From: Ignavibacteria bacterium
GTDB lineage: Bacteria; Bacteroidota; Ignavibacteria; Kapaibacteriales; UBA4661
Reading direction: 5' to 3'
Assembly: GCA_014654705.1 (NCBI GenBank)
Contig: JACVZY010000040.1
Location: 1-53,444, forward strand
Length of the DNA: 53,444 bases
Every line of letters starts with the position of its first letter. The stretch's first letter is position 1. The position numbers were made by a program, and so were the translations under genes. The notes beneath the pieces were generated by a model that saw only the letters and a list, made by a program, of their open reading frames with translations, had not been told where the DNA came from and ran no database searches. This document shows, piece by piece, positions 1 to 8,600 of this stretch.

Positions 1-244
1 TCTTCTATCACGATTATCTGGGCAATCCAGTTTTAACTTTTAATTGGCATCAATACTCGAAATTCAAAAGTTGGAAATGGAAATTCGACAGCTTGAAGCG
101 GGGAGCGACAGCAAGGAATAAGCTGTTCATACGATTGGGCAAGTCTCAGGGATGCCGACAGGGGTAGTGCGCGGAGTACCAACGGAAAGTTTGCCCATAT
201 TCAAAAATTCTGTTAACAGGTTAAGTTGTTTGATTACCAGTAAG

Positions 245-272
245 TTGTGAGAATTATTTGGAGTTATCTTTG
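245..272 (+). promoter_or_regulatory. Bacteroidota-type promoter of the tetR gene
   Basis: TTG at 245-247, a 17-base spacer, then TATCTTTG at 265-272, which fits the Bacteroidota consensus TTG-N17..23-TAnnTTTG. The predicted transcription start lies near 279, so the palindromic operator at 287-304 would overlap the first transcribed bases. Confidence 0.55.
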
Positions 273-286
273 TGATTGATTATTTT

Positions 287-304
287 TGAATGAATAGTCA
301 TTCA
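287..304. promoter_or_regulatory. TetR/FadR-type palindromic operator
   Basis: TGAATGAATAGTCATTCA is an 18-bp palindrome with 7-bp perfect arms, flanked by T and A runs that extend the symmetry. It matches the published operator consensus of the Bacillus subtilis fatty-acid regulator FadR (YsiA), TGAATGAMTANTCATTCA, at every defined base. It lies 26 bp before the ATG of the TetR-family gene and just after its predicted transcription start, which suggests autorepression. Confidence 0.75.
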
Positions 305-330
305 AAAAATAAATTAAAATAAAATTTTCT

Positions 331-945
331 ATGCCGCGTACGCAGAAACAATTTGAAGCCATGCAAGATGAAAGTCGCGCTGCCATTGTACAAGCCGCAT
401 CGGAGCTTTTTGCAGAGCAGGGATTCGCTCATACAGCTGTGAGTGCTATCGCGAAACGGGCTGGGATTTCGCAGGGACTCATGTACAATTATTTTGCGAG
501 CAAAGATGATCTTTTAGTGGCAATTTTTGAAAAGGGGTGGAAAGAGGTTCAAGATTCGTTTCTCGTTCCTACGCGGATGGGGGCTGAGAAGCCTAGCCTG
601 TTTGACTTTATTGAAAATGCCTGCATACTAACCCTGAAACACCAGTCTTTTTGGCGTTTGGTGCATAGTCTTCGCGCGCAGCCTGCGACGCTGGAGCGAT
701 TGGGCGGCAGGGTACAAGAGTTTGAGCAGTTGATTTTATCGCAGTTAGAAGTCTTCTGCGCTGCTTCAGAGCCAGTATTGCCTCACGCAGTGGCAAATAT
801 AAAGCGCAATCCCCAAGCAGAAGCGCGATTACTTTTTGCGCTGATAGATGGTATTTGTATGCATTTGGTTCAGCAGCCAGACACCTATCCGTTGAGCGAA
901 GTACTAGAATGTCTTAGACCTCAATACCAATCACGTTTGTTGTGA
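331..945 (+). CDS. TetR/AcrR family transcriptional regulator
   Basis: A 204-residue protein of typical TetR size. Residues about 15-62 form the N-terminal DNA-binding helix-turn-helix, with the family pattern of a helix ending in LFAEQGF, then ISQGLMYNYFASKDDLL. The rest is the variable all-helical ligand domain. The FadR-type operator directly upstream suggests a repressor of lipid or acyl-CoA metabolism that also controls itself; this is inferred from the operator only. The next gene, an alpha/beta hydrolase, starts 31 bp downstream on the same strand and is probably co-transcribed, so it is the first candidate target. The ATG is supported by the HTH position and the promoter about 60 bp upstream. 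Confidence 0.9.
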   Translation: MPRTQKQFEAMQDESRAAIVQAASELFAEQGFAHTAVSAIAKRAGISQGLMYNYFASKDDLLVAIFEKGWKEVQDSFLVPTRMGAEKPSLFDFIENACILTLKHQSFWRLVHSLRAQPATLERLGGRVQEFEQLILSQLEVFCAASEPVLPHAVANIKRNPQAEARLLFALIDGICMHLVQQPDTYPLSEVLECLRPQYQSRLL

Positions 946-976
946 ATTTACCACATTTTATTTTGGAGAAACAATC

Positions 977-1903
977 ATGGAAAGCATTAGGAAGCAGGAC
1001 GTTCAACAAGAAAGTGTTATTGCAAATAATAACATAATAAAACACGAATGGTTAAATACAAAAGAATATCCTTTTGTATCCAAATACATTACTATTGATA
1101 AACATTCCATACATTATGTGGACGAAGGTGAAGGGGATGTGTTGCTGATGGTGCACGGAACGCCTGTATGGTCTTTTTTGTACAGGCATTGCATTCGGCA
1201 GCTTTCGGGAAAATATCGCTGTGTGGCGCTTGACCATTTGGGCTTTGGGCTTTCAGACAAGCCCGACAATGCCGATTACACAGCGCAAGCTCACGCTGAA
1301 AGGCTTGGCGCGTTTATTAAGGCACTAGACTTGCGAAATATCACTGTTATTACGCAAGACTATGGCGGTCCAATTGCCCTAGATTATGCGGTTAATCATG
1401 CAGAAAATGTGTCCCGTCTTGTTGTTGCAAACTCGTGGATGTGGTCACTACCACAAATGGAGCAAGGGGGAAGGCTTTTTAATAATGCGCTTGGAAAGTG
1501 GCTTTATCTGAGGTATGGTTTCTCGCCGAAGGTTCTGATTCCACAGGCTTTTGGAGATAAAAGCAAATTATTGCCGGAAATTCATGCGCATTACCTCAAG
1601 CCACTTGATACCGCGGAGAATCGTATAGCAACATTTGCATTGGTTCAGGCGCTCACGGGCAATAAAAAATGGTATGACATGCTCAGCGAAAAAAGTAAGT
1701 CCATAGCAGACAAGCCCGTTCTCATGCTCTGGGGAATGCGAGATCGTTTTGTGCCTGCTGCACAACTGCTGCCATTATGGAAAAAACTATGGACAAATGC
1801 TCAGTATGTAGAACTCGCTCATGCTGGACATTTTGTGGAAGAAGAAGATCCTGAGCGTGTTGTGAATGAAATAGGGCGTTTCTTGCGTGAAACAAAGATA
1901 TAA
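977..1903 (+). CDS. Alpha/beta hydrolase, haloalkane dehalogenase-like
   Basis: A 308-residue alpha/beta-hydrolase of the haloalkane dehalogenase/epoxide hydrolase branch. The nucleophile is an aspartate (Asp128 in TQDYGGPIAL), the acid is Asp256 (WGMRDRFVP) and the base His285 (HAGHFVEEEDPE). The oxyanion segment is HGTPVWSFLYR (60-70). Two halide-binding positions differ from classical dehalogenases: the residue after the nucleophile is Tyr129 instead of Trp, and Thr62 stands where DhlA/DhaA have Glu or Asn. Ester, epoxide or other substrates are therefore as likely as haloalkanes. The protein is probably cytoplasmic, as no signal peptide is seen. It follows the TetR gene by 31 bp with GGAGAAAC before the ATG, so it is likely under that regulator. 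It converges on ppx. Confidence 0.8.
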   Translation: MESIRKQDVQQESVIANNNIIKHEWLNTKEYPFVSKYITIDKHSIHYVDEGEGDVLLMVHGTPVWSFLYRHCIRQLSGKYRCVALDHLGFGLSDKPDNADYTAQAHAERLGAFIKALDLRNITVITQDYGGPIALDYAVNHAENVSRLVVANSWMWSLPQMEQGGRLFNNALGKWLYLRYGFSPKVLIPQAFGDKSKLLPEIHAHYLKPLDTAENRIATFALVQALTGNKKWYDMLSEKSKSIADKPVLMLWGMRDRFVPAAQLLPLWKKLWTNAQYVELAHAGHFVEEEDPERVVNEIGRFLRETKI

Positions 1904-1978
1904 CAATAGTCTTAGCTTTAATGAAGTATTGAGTAAAAAAAACAGTGATTGTTTGTTGTATTACAGCTGAATTTACTA

Positions 1979-2950
1979 TTACTGCTTGTTACTGTGATTA
2001 TGCATGAACCACTGTGCAAAGGCATCGTAGAGAACCCCGTATCGCAAGCCCTTGGTGCTGGCTTTGCAGGATGCAGCTCCAAAGAAAAGAAGGGTTTCTT
2101 CGAGAATGAGCGCTCCAGCAGGAAGAATGTCCGCTCTCTGTGGATGAATCGCCGGGTTCTCAAGAAGCTTCGAAAGGGGAGTAGTGAGAAGATAGTTTGT
2201 GATGTGAGAGACGGTCTCCAATGTCATTGTATGATTGTGAACGCGTGCGGAATCATACTCGGCGAGGTGTAAATCAATTGCTGCCAACGTAGTAAAGGTT
2301 CCGCCAACGCCGATAATATCGCCTGGGGCGAAAGTGGCAGCGCTCGGTGCCTGCGCTTGAGGCAAGAGTGCTAATTGGCGACGAATCTCTTCTCGAGCAG
2401 CGATGATTGACTTAGGGGAAGGCGGAAGCGAAAGGAGAAAGCGTTCATGTAGTCGAACAGCGCCGATTTGCAAGCTCATTCGGTGAGATATTGCATTGTT
2501 TTCACCTGTTACATATTCCGTGCTGCCACCACCAATGTCAACAACTGTACATAGATTACCTGTTTCATTTGTACCAATAAAAGAAAAACGAGCTTCTTCG
2601 TCTCCGGAAATACAGTGAATTTCGCAATTTAGGATTGCACCTAGTCGCTCGCAAACCGAGTGACCGTTTTGAGCATCTCTTACGGCGCTTGTTGCTACTG
2701 CCGTAATGTGGGCTACATTGTGAGCATCGCACAAATATTTGTAGTGATGCAGAATATCTGCAGCTCTTGCAAATGCTTCGTCCGAAATTACTCCTGTTCT
2801 GCCAACACCCTCGCCTAATCGTGCGATGGAATGGACGTCGTTCAATATAACTATATCTGTCGTTTGAAAATCTGATTTAGTAGTGCGATTATATTCACCT
2901 AAAAGTAAAAGCAATGTATTTGTACCAATATCAGCTGATGCAATTTTCAT
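1979..2950 (-). CDS. Ppx/GppA family phosphatase
   Basis: A 323-residue member of the exopolyphosphatase/guanosine pentaphosphate phosphatase family (actin/Hsp70 fold). The phosphate-1 loop is DIGTNTLLLLLGEY at residues 7-20. The second loop is VVDIGGGSTEY near residue 140, followed by the GVGGTFTTLAA adenosine-type motif. It has only the two N-terminal domains, like the short (about 300 residues) Ppx/GppA proteins of Bacteroidota; the C-terminal HD domain of E. coli Ppx is absent. Expected role: hydrolysis of polyphosphate or pppGpp, linked to the stringent response; the preferred substrate cannot be read from sequence. The gene lies 15 bp downstream of prmA on the same strand and is probably in one transcript with it. 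Confidence 0.88.
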   Translation of the reverse strand: MKIASADIGTNTLLLLLGEYNRTTKSDFQTTDIVILNDVHSIARLGEGVGRTGVISDEAFARAADILHHYKYLCDAHNVAHITAVATSAVRDAQNGHSVCERLGAILNCEIHCISGDEEARFSFIGTNETGNLCTVVDIGGGSTEYVTGENNAISHRMSLQIGAVRLHERFLLSLPPSPKSIIAAREEIRRQLALLPQAQAPSAATFAPGDIIGVGGTFTTLAAIDLHLAEYDSARVHNHTMTLETVSHITNYLLTTPLSKLLENPAIHPQRADILPAGALILEETLLFFGAASCKASTKGLRYGVLYDAFAQWFMHNHSNKQ

Positions 2951-2965
2951 GTGAATAACTTAATT

Positions 2966-3829
2966 TTATGAAACAGTGAATTTAATTGCAATCCATTCGC
3001 CTTCACTGTCTGTGTGTATATGTGATAATTTATTCTCCTCTGCTGTCGCTATGACATTCTCGCGGTCATACTTAAGTAACCCTGATACAATAAGCGTACC
3101 ATTGCTACTTTTAAGTGCGTCGTAGAATTTACCCATGTTGTTCAAAAGTAAGTTTTTATGCAAATTTGCTGTGATTCCATTGCATGGTGGGAAACTCATC
3201 GCGTTAATATCATTTTGTTCAATGGTTATTTCAGAAATGGCAGTTCTAATACCGTTCCGCTCAAAGTTTTCCTGCGTATTAAGTACCGACCATTCATCAT
3301 TGTCGAAAGCATATACTTGTTTAGCCCCACAGCGCAGCGCTAATATAGCAAGCACTCCCGTTCCTGTGCCCGCATCTATCCAAAAATCACCGTGTTGTAC
3401 GCTTTCCTCAAGAAGATTTGCCACCATCCGCGTTGTTTCGTGGTGTCCGGTGCCAAAAGACATCTGTGGGTTAATAACGATTTTTAACGGTGCAGAGACC
3501 GTATCTTCTTTCCATGAAGGGGTTATGACGATACGTTCATTGACATGGACAGGTTCGATACTTTCTTCCCACACCCGATTCCAATTTTCTTCTTTGATAA
3601 TGAGAGATTCGGTGAGCGTTGCCGGGACGTTGAATTGTGCAAATAGGTCTTGAATGTGCTTTTCGTTGCGAGGCTGGTAATCTTCGCTTCCGTCGTGCAG
3701 GAGGCAAATAGTGATCTCGTCGTGCGTTTCTGCAATGCCAAGATGTTTTAGACTGGCAAGAGCGGTGTAAGCGTCTTCAAATCGCTCTTCCGGTACGGCA
3801 TAGCGCAGGGAAAGGTAGAGTTTGGTCAT
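2966..3829 (-). CDS. prmA: Ribosomal protein L11 methyltransferase
   Basis: A 287-residue class I SAM-dependent methyltransferase. The PrmA signature NPQMSFGTGHHETTRMV is followed by the SAM-binding motif DAGTGTGVLAILAL and the acidic strand YAFDNDEW. The N-terminal third is the substrate-recognition domain that binds ribosomal protein L11. PrmA trimethylates L11 lysines and the N-terminus. Length matches the family (about 280-300). The gene diverges from kdsC with 87 bp between the two ATGs; the kdsC promoter overlaps the prmA start codon. ppx follows closely on the same strand. Confidence 0.92.
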   Translation of the reverse strand: MTKLYLSLRYAVPEERFEDAYTALASLKHLGIAETHDEITICLLHDGSEDYQPRNEKHIQDLFAQFNVPATLTESLIIKEENWNRVWEESIEPVHVNERIVITPSWKEDTVSAPLKIVINPQMSFGTGHHETTRMVANLLEESVQHGDFWIDAGTGTGVLAILALRCGAKQVYAFDNDEWSVLNTQENFERNGIRTAISEITIEQNDINAMSFPPCNGITANLHKNLLLNNMGKFYDALKSSNGTLIVSGLLKYDRENVIATAEENKLSHIHTDSEGEWIAIKFTVS

Positions 3830-3852
3830 GGTGGAAAGAATTTGTAATTTTG
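3822..3852 (+). promoter_or_regulatory. Bacteroidota-type promoter of kdsC
   Basis: TTG at 3822-3824, exactly 20 bases, then TAATTTTG at 3845-3852. This fits the phylum consensus and lies 64 bp before the kdsC ATG. It overlaps the first codons of the divergent prmA gene. Confidence 0.55.
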
Positions 3853-3916
3853 TTGCTGGTTATTCGTGTCCTTTATTACTGGATACAATGTACAATTTTC
3901 ATACTATTCTTTCCAA

Positions 3917-4450
3917 ATGCTTGACCATCTTCCTGCCGATTTTGTCCGCCGTTGTGTATCAATTCGTATCGTTGTTTCAGATGTGGACGGAACTCTTACC
4001 GATGGCGGCATGTACTACAATGCCGAGAAAGAAGTAATGAAGCGCTTTTCAGCACGTGATGGCATGGGAGTAACGCTTCTCCAGCGTTCTGGCATAGAAG
4101 TTGTACTAATGACAAGTGACAAAACGGGAATTGCCGAAGCGCGAGCGTGCAAACTCGGCATTCAACGTGTACTTGAAGGAGTTAAAGACAAAGCATTGGC
4201 GTTAAAAGAATTAGCTGACTCAATGAATGTGTCTTTTGCCGATATCGCGTATATTGGAGACGACGTAAACGATGAAGCACCTTTGAAGCATTGCGGCGTA
4301 AGTGCTTGCCCGCACGATGCTGCACACGAAGTCCGGCAATGGGTACATTACATATGCAAGCAAGGAGGCGGCAACGGCGCATTTCGAGAGCTGGCGGAAA
4401 TCATTCTTTTGGCGCAAGGAAAATCACTTGTTTTAGGTGAAAATATTTAG
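3917..4450 (+). CDS. kdsC: 3-deoxy-D-manno-octulosonate 8-phosphate phosphatase (KdsC-type HAD)
   Basis: A 177-residue capless HAD phosphatase of the KdsC family. The nucleophile motif is VVSDVDGTLTDGGMYYN (Asp22, Asp24). The second motif threonine/serine occurs in VLMTSDKTGIAEAR, and the Mg-binding loop is IGDDVNDEAPLKHCG. KdsC removes the phosphate from Kdo 8-phosphate in LPS inner-core synthesis, which implies an outer membrane. Length matches the tetrameric KdsC enzymes (about 170-190), which have no cap domain. An upstream in-frame ATG at 3866 exists, but the start at 3917 gives the family length and lies just downstream of the predicted promoter. YtxH follows 74 bp later. Confidence 0.88.
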   Translation: MLDHLPADFVRRCVSIRIVVSDVDGTLTDGGMYYNAEKEVMKRFSARDGMGVTLLQRSGIEVVLMTSDKTGIAEARACKLGIQRVLEGVKDKALALKELADSMNVSFADIAYIGDDVNDEAPLKHCGVSACPHDAAHEVRQWVHYICKQGGGNGAFRELAEIILLAQGKSLVLGENI

Positions 4451-4524
4451 TGATTCACTGTTTTCGTTTGTCTTTAAAAGTTGTAATTTATTCACTGTTT
4501 CATTTATTTTTATTATCAGTTAAT

Positions 4525-4956
4525 ATGGCTAATTCCAATGAAAGCTCGTATTCAAAAGGTCTCGCTGTCGGTATTATTATTGGCGGGGCTGTGGGTGCTG
4601 TTGTCGCGTTACTACTTGCTCCCAAAAGCGGCAAAGAGCTTCGCCAAGACCTTACAGAGCGCTCTGGCGAAATCTATGAAAAGGCAAGTGACTTTGCTGC
4701 CGAGCAGTCACGCAAAATGGGCGAATACGTGAATGAAGGCAAGGTTCGTGCAGACGAACTTGTGCGCACCGCGCGTCAGCAAGCCGGTTCGCTTTTGAGC
4801 GAAGCGGAGCATCTTATGAACGATGCTCGTTCCCGTGTTGGTACGGCACAATCGGGCATCAAAGACAACGTAGGGCGCATCCAAGATGCTGCTCGTGCGG
4901 GTGCTGATGCTTTTCAAAGCGAGATGTCGCGTATGAAAAGCAGCGAAACGATGTAA
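4525..4956 (+). CDS. YtxH domain-containing protein
   Basis: A 143-residue protein with one N-terminal membrane segment rich in Gly/Val/Ala (GLAVGIIIGGAVGAVVALLL) followed by APKSGKELRQDL, the YtxH signature. The rest is a long charged helix, probably a coiled coil. It resembles gas-vesicle/general-stress YtxH proteins; the molecular function is unknown. The start at 4525 is chosen because the frame upstream only adds a poorly conserved hydrophobic stretch and the YtxH homology begins at MANSNESS. The next gene is DUF948-like; YtxH and DUF948 genes are often adjacent, which supports the pairing. Confidence 0.8.
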   Translation: MANSNESSYSKGLAVGIIIGGAVGAVVALLLAPKSGKELRQDLTERSGEIYEKASDFAAEQSRKMGEYVNEGKVRADELVRTARQQAGSLLSEAEHLMNDARSRVGTAQSGIKDNVGRIQDAARAGADAFQSEMSRMKSSETM

Positions 4957-5002
4957 TTATAGGTATTAGATTGTGGCTCTTGCCACAAGAAATTGTAAGG
5001 AC

Positions 5003-5075
5003 TTATCCACGAATCACGCATGGGTTCACGAATCTTCTTTTGTATTCGTGAGGATTTGTGCAGATTCGTGGATAA
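5003..5075. repeat. 73-bp imperfect palindrome (REPIN/MITE-like)
   Basis: TTATCCACGAATC at the left end is the exact reverse complement of GATTCGTGGATAA at the right end, and an inner pair (TCACGAAT / ATTCGTGA) continues the symmetry. The whole element could fold into a long hairpin built of repeated CACGAAT units. It lies between the ytxH-like gene and the DUF948-like gene and carries no convincing frame; the long upstream extension of the next frame reads through it and should be ignored. Confidence 0.7.
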
Positions 5076-5107
5076 TTTTTTTTGTTCTGTCTCAAAAGTA
5101 CATCATT

Positions 5108-5542
5108 ATGGAATTGTGGGTTCAGGTAGCAACAGTTATAGCACTGCTGTCGTTTGCAGCGCTGTGTTTATATGGCATTTTTACGCTCAAAGACATTCGA
5201 GGTAGTCTGGCTCTCGTGCAGAACATAGGGAAGTCCTTAGAGCAGCTTCCTGCTGAAATGAAAGAAATACGTTTGAGATTATTGGGAACACTTAAAAACC
5301 TCGAAGAAACCTCGAAGAATGCGGCGATGATAACGCACAAGATTCACAACGACTTAGACTCTACGGATGGGATTTTTGCAGAAATTGAAGCGCTCACGCG
5401 GCAAATTCGTAAGGTTCGTGAGTATATTCAGACAGGAGTTTTGCAGCCGCTTGGTAGTATTGCCATCACGCTGAGCGCGCTTGGCAAAGGGTCGGAAGCG
5501 TTCGTGGAGACGCTTAGAAAGCCGAAAAGAGGACAAGAGTAA
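5108..5542 (+). CDS. DUF948-like single-pass membrane protein
   Basis: A 144-residue protein. Residues 3-25 form one membrane segment, then a soluble helical domain with the LEQLPAEMKEI and LKNLEETSKNAAMI pattern typical of DUF948-like/methyl-accepting-like small proteins, ending with two conserved short helices. No catalytic motif is seen. Function unknown; proteins of this type are usually found beside YtxH proteins and are thought to act at the envelope in stress. The start at 5108 excludes a frame extension that runs through the 73-bp palindrome upstream. Confidence 0.65.
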   Translation: MELWVQVATVIALLSFAALCLYGIFTLKDIRGSLALVQNIGKSLEQLPAEMKEIRLRLLGTLKNLEETSKNAAMITHKIHNDLDSTDGIFAEIEALTRQIRKVREYIQTGVLQPLGSIAITLSALGKGSEAFVETLRKPKRGQE

Positions 5543-5685
5543 CACTTGCTCACCTGCAATTCGCCCCAAATACGTGTCGTTTCACCCCAAAAGACTTGAA
5601 TCTTTTCGTAGAAAACCAAATCTTTGCACCCAGACAGCTTAAATTCAAGTTGTAATAGTTTTGCCTACTATTTTGGTGCAATTAT

Positions 5686-8600
5686 ATGGTTTCTTTGTTT
5701 TATTTATCTCGTTTTCGCCGCTTGAACCCAGGTAATTATTTACAAGTGGTTTTTCGAGCACTCTCGTTTCTTGCCGGAGTTCTGTTTCTGATACTTTCCT
5801 CTGTGCGTCTGATGGCTCAAGGGACTACTTCAAGGTCTTCCTCCATTGCGCTGCCAGTGCATACAACCTATCTACCGGAAGCCATCTCAAATCGGCGGAT
5901 GGATTATCTGTCTGATGCTACAGCTGTTGGTTGGAACCCATCGTTATTGGGGATGCGCTCGCATTTTGATATGACTATTGCAGGGGCATTTTCGTCAAAC
6001 GGGATTCAAACCACGACTAAATACGGGGCTTTTGCAAAAGCCTACGGTTTGGGAATTGGCTATACAACAAATCCCTCCTTCAAGCCCTCGTCAGGAGAAC
6101 TGTATCTCGGGTTTGGTTTTCAAGCGCTGGACGATATCCTTTGGGGTGGTGTAAGTGTACGCCAAAGCTTCTTTTCTTTGTCAGCAACCGATTTCAATAT
6201 TTCCCTCACTGCAAAGCCCCTTGCAGGTTTGTTTCTTAGTGCTTCGGCTACAACAATGGGCATGGAGAGCTACCAAGAATATGCTGCTGTGTCCCCAACA
6301 GGAAGATTGCCCGTTGTGTCATATAACATTGCCGCAGCATATTCACTTGCTTCCGACTTGACATTTCTTGCTTCTTTTCGCTCACGTTCTCTTGAACAGC
6401 CTGAGAGTGTCGGTGTCGATGCTGGCGTGAGTTATGCTTTTCTTAACGCGGCGGTTGTTCTTAGCGGTAATGTGCGTTTGACGCAGCCAATGTTTCGCTT
6501 TGGCGTTGAAGTCAATAGCTCCATTTTTGATTTAGGGTATATGGGGCGCGTAGCAGAAGGCGCTGCGTTTGAAAACACGATTTACCTTCGATTTTCTGAT
6601 GACAAGGCTCATGCTGCTGGGCAGTTGCTTGGCAAGCGTGTTGATTCTGATTTGTGCGTAGGCATGCTTAACCCAGCACTGGAGAGTCCCGCGGGGCTTC
6701 TTTCTGCTTTGCCGCGTCTGAATCCTCTGCTTGCAGAAACTTTTGCCGACAATGGTTTGGCTAGTGATTCGCTGGCTTTATACGCCACACTTCGACGGCA
6801 ATTTTATGCACGGGGGCAGGGCGAAGGCACTTTACATCGAGATGCTTTCGTTGTTGCAAAAAAAGACACTTACCGTATTGAGTTCAAAAAGAATAGCTAT
6901 GCTCGTTTTCCGCTTGTGTCCACGATTGTCCGCGTTTCGGATTCGTTGGGTCGCTCGGTGGAGGGTCTTACTGCTGCCGATTTTACTCTGAAAGAAACTG
7001 GTTTGAGTGCCGCGCCGCGCCACATCGTTTCTGTTCAAAGACTGGATACAACAGTTTCTGTGCCGGTGGATGTGGTAATGCTTATAGATTGCTCCGGTAG
7101 TATGCGGGATAAAATTCAAGAAACCCGTGAGAAAGCAGAGCAATTTATGACTGAATTGGGCAAAAGTGGTATTGATGCCCGTATAGGCGGGATTCTGTAC
7201 GGAACGGATATCATCGACGTGCTGCAGCCAACTTCAGACTACGGGCGTTTTGACGAGTTTCTTGCACGTGTAAGTGCCTCACAGTCCGATGAGTACACGC
7301 CCAATGCGCTTGATGAACTTATCGGGATGAAATTTCGTCCCGACGCGGAACGCATCGGCATTGTTATTTCTGATGAGGTTATGTATAGCAACCGCAATCC
7401 TGCTTTGCGCGAGGCGCTTACAATTAGAGCGCTCTGGGAGAAGCGTCTTTCAATTATCAAAATAGTTAAACCCTGCGAAAATAATGGTGCTGCAACTGCA
7501 TATCTGACTCTTGGGCGCGAATACGATATTGCGCAGCCTTTTAGCGATATTTTGTCTCGCATCGGCAAGGAATCTGCGGCGTTGTATGTCATTACAACTG
7601 AGCCTACAAGCCCTACCAACACAGTATTCGCGGCAAATGTTCGTGATGAGCGCGGTAATCCTGTTATGGCGACGATAACGCTGACCGATGCCGACAACAC
7701 CGTTATAGGACCGTTTCGTACAAATGAGCTGGGGGTTGCAGAGCAGGCTATTATTGAGGGGAAGAAATATCAAATGTTTGTGCAGCCGACGACGACGACG
7801 ACGACGGTAAATGGTGTCTCGCCTGACCGCACTTTAACCGGAATTATTGTGCGGACGCTTGATGCTTCAAGGCTCTCAAAGGGCGGAACGCTCCGGCAAG
7901 ATATTGTGTTGCTTCCCAGAACGGTTTTGCGCGGCGTGGTGCGCAATGAGTTTGGTAAGCCGCTCGCAGCAGATATTTTTTTGAGAGATAACCTTGGCTA
8001 TGAATTGCCGGTAAGTAGTACCCGCCGTGTCGCCGACGGTCAGTCAAGTGGAGACTTTGAAGCAGCGATTGTGGCGGGGCGAAAATACGTGGTAACGGTT
8101 GTGCCGGTTGCTTCTGTGCTCTACGAGCCGCTTGAGCGCGTTGTTGATGCCAGAGTATTGCGAGCGGGCGATACGCTGGAGCAAACGTTCACGCTGCAAA
8201 GAATTACGCCTTTTGTGCAAATTGAAGGCGTTGTGCATTATGATAGCGCCAGTAGTGACTCGCCAAGAGGAGGGGTGCGGATTACGGTCAAAAATCAAGC
8301 AAATCAAGAAGTCATAACTCGCGCTGAATCTCGGAGCGATGGCGCATACTCGTTTCGTTTGCCCAAAGGAACAAGTGCGGAGGTCGTCTTGGAAGGCGGC
8401 GGCTATACGCCAGAACGCTGGCGAGCATTTTTTCGTAAAACCGATACAGCAGTTGTGGCAAAGATTGTTACTGTTTTACATCGCAAACGCAAAGATGCAG
8501 ACGAAGAAGAGCAACAGGCGCGCAGCGGATTAGTTCTTGCGCTTAGAGGCTCGGCTGCGGATCTGACGAAGCCAGCATGGGTAACGAGCAGCGATACGGC

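Larger units (their letters stand above)
1..330. other. Left-edge region without a recognised gene
   Basis: The first 170 bases hold an open frame on the + strand (3-167, about 54 codons, entering from outside the window) that I do not recognise; it could be the tail of a truncated gene or chance. Bases 137-142 (GGGCAA) and 191-196 (TTGCCC) can pair and enclose a G-rich stretch, so a structured RNA or an old mobile-element end is possible. The right part (245-304) is the promoter and operator of the tetR gene. Confidence 0.4.

Noticed and set aside
3-167. Partial coding region entering at the left edge
   Set aside because: About 54 open codons without recognisable homology; kept only as part of the region description.
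4973-5107. N-terminal extension of the DUF948-like protein
   Set aside because: It runs through the 73-bp palindrome; the ATG at 5108 gives the family N-terminus with its membrane helix.
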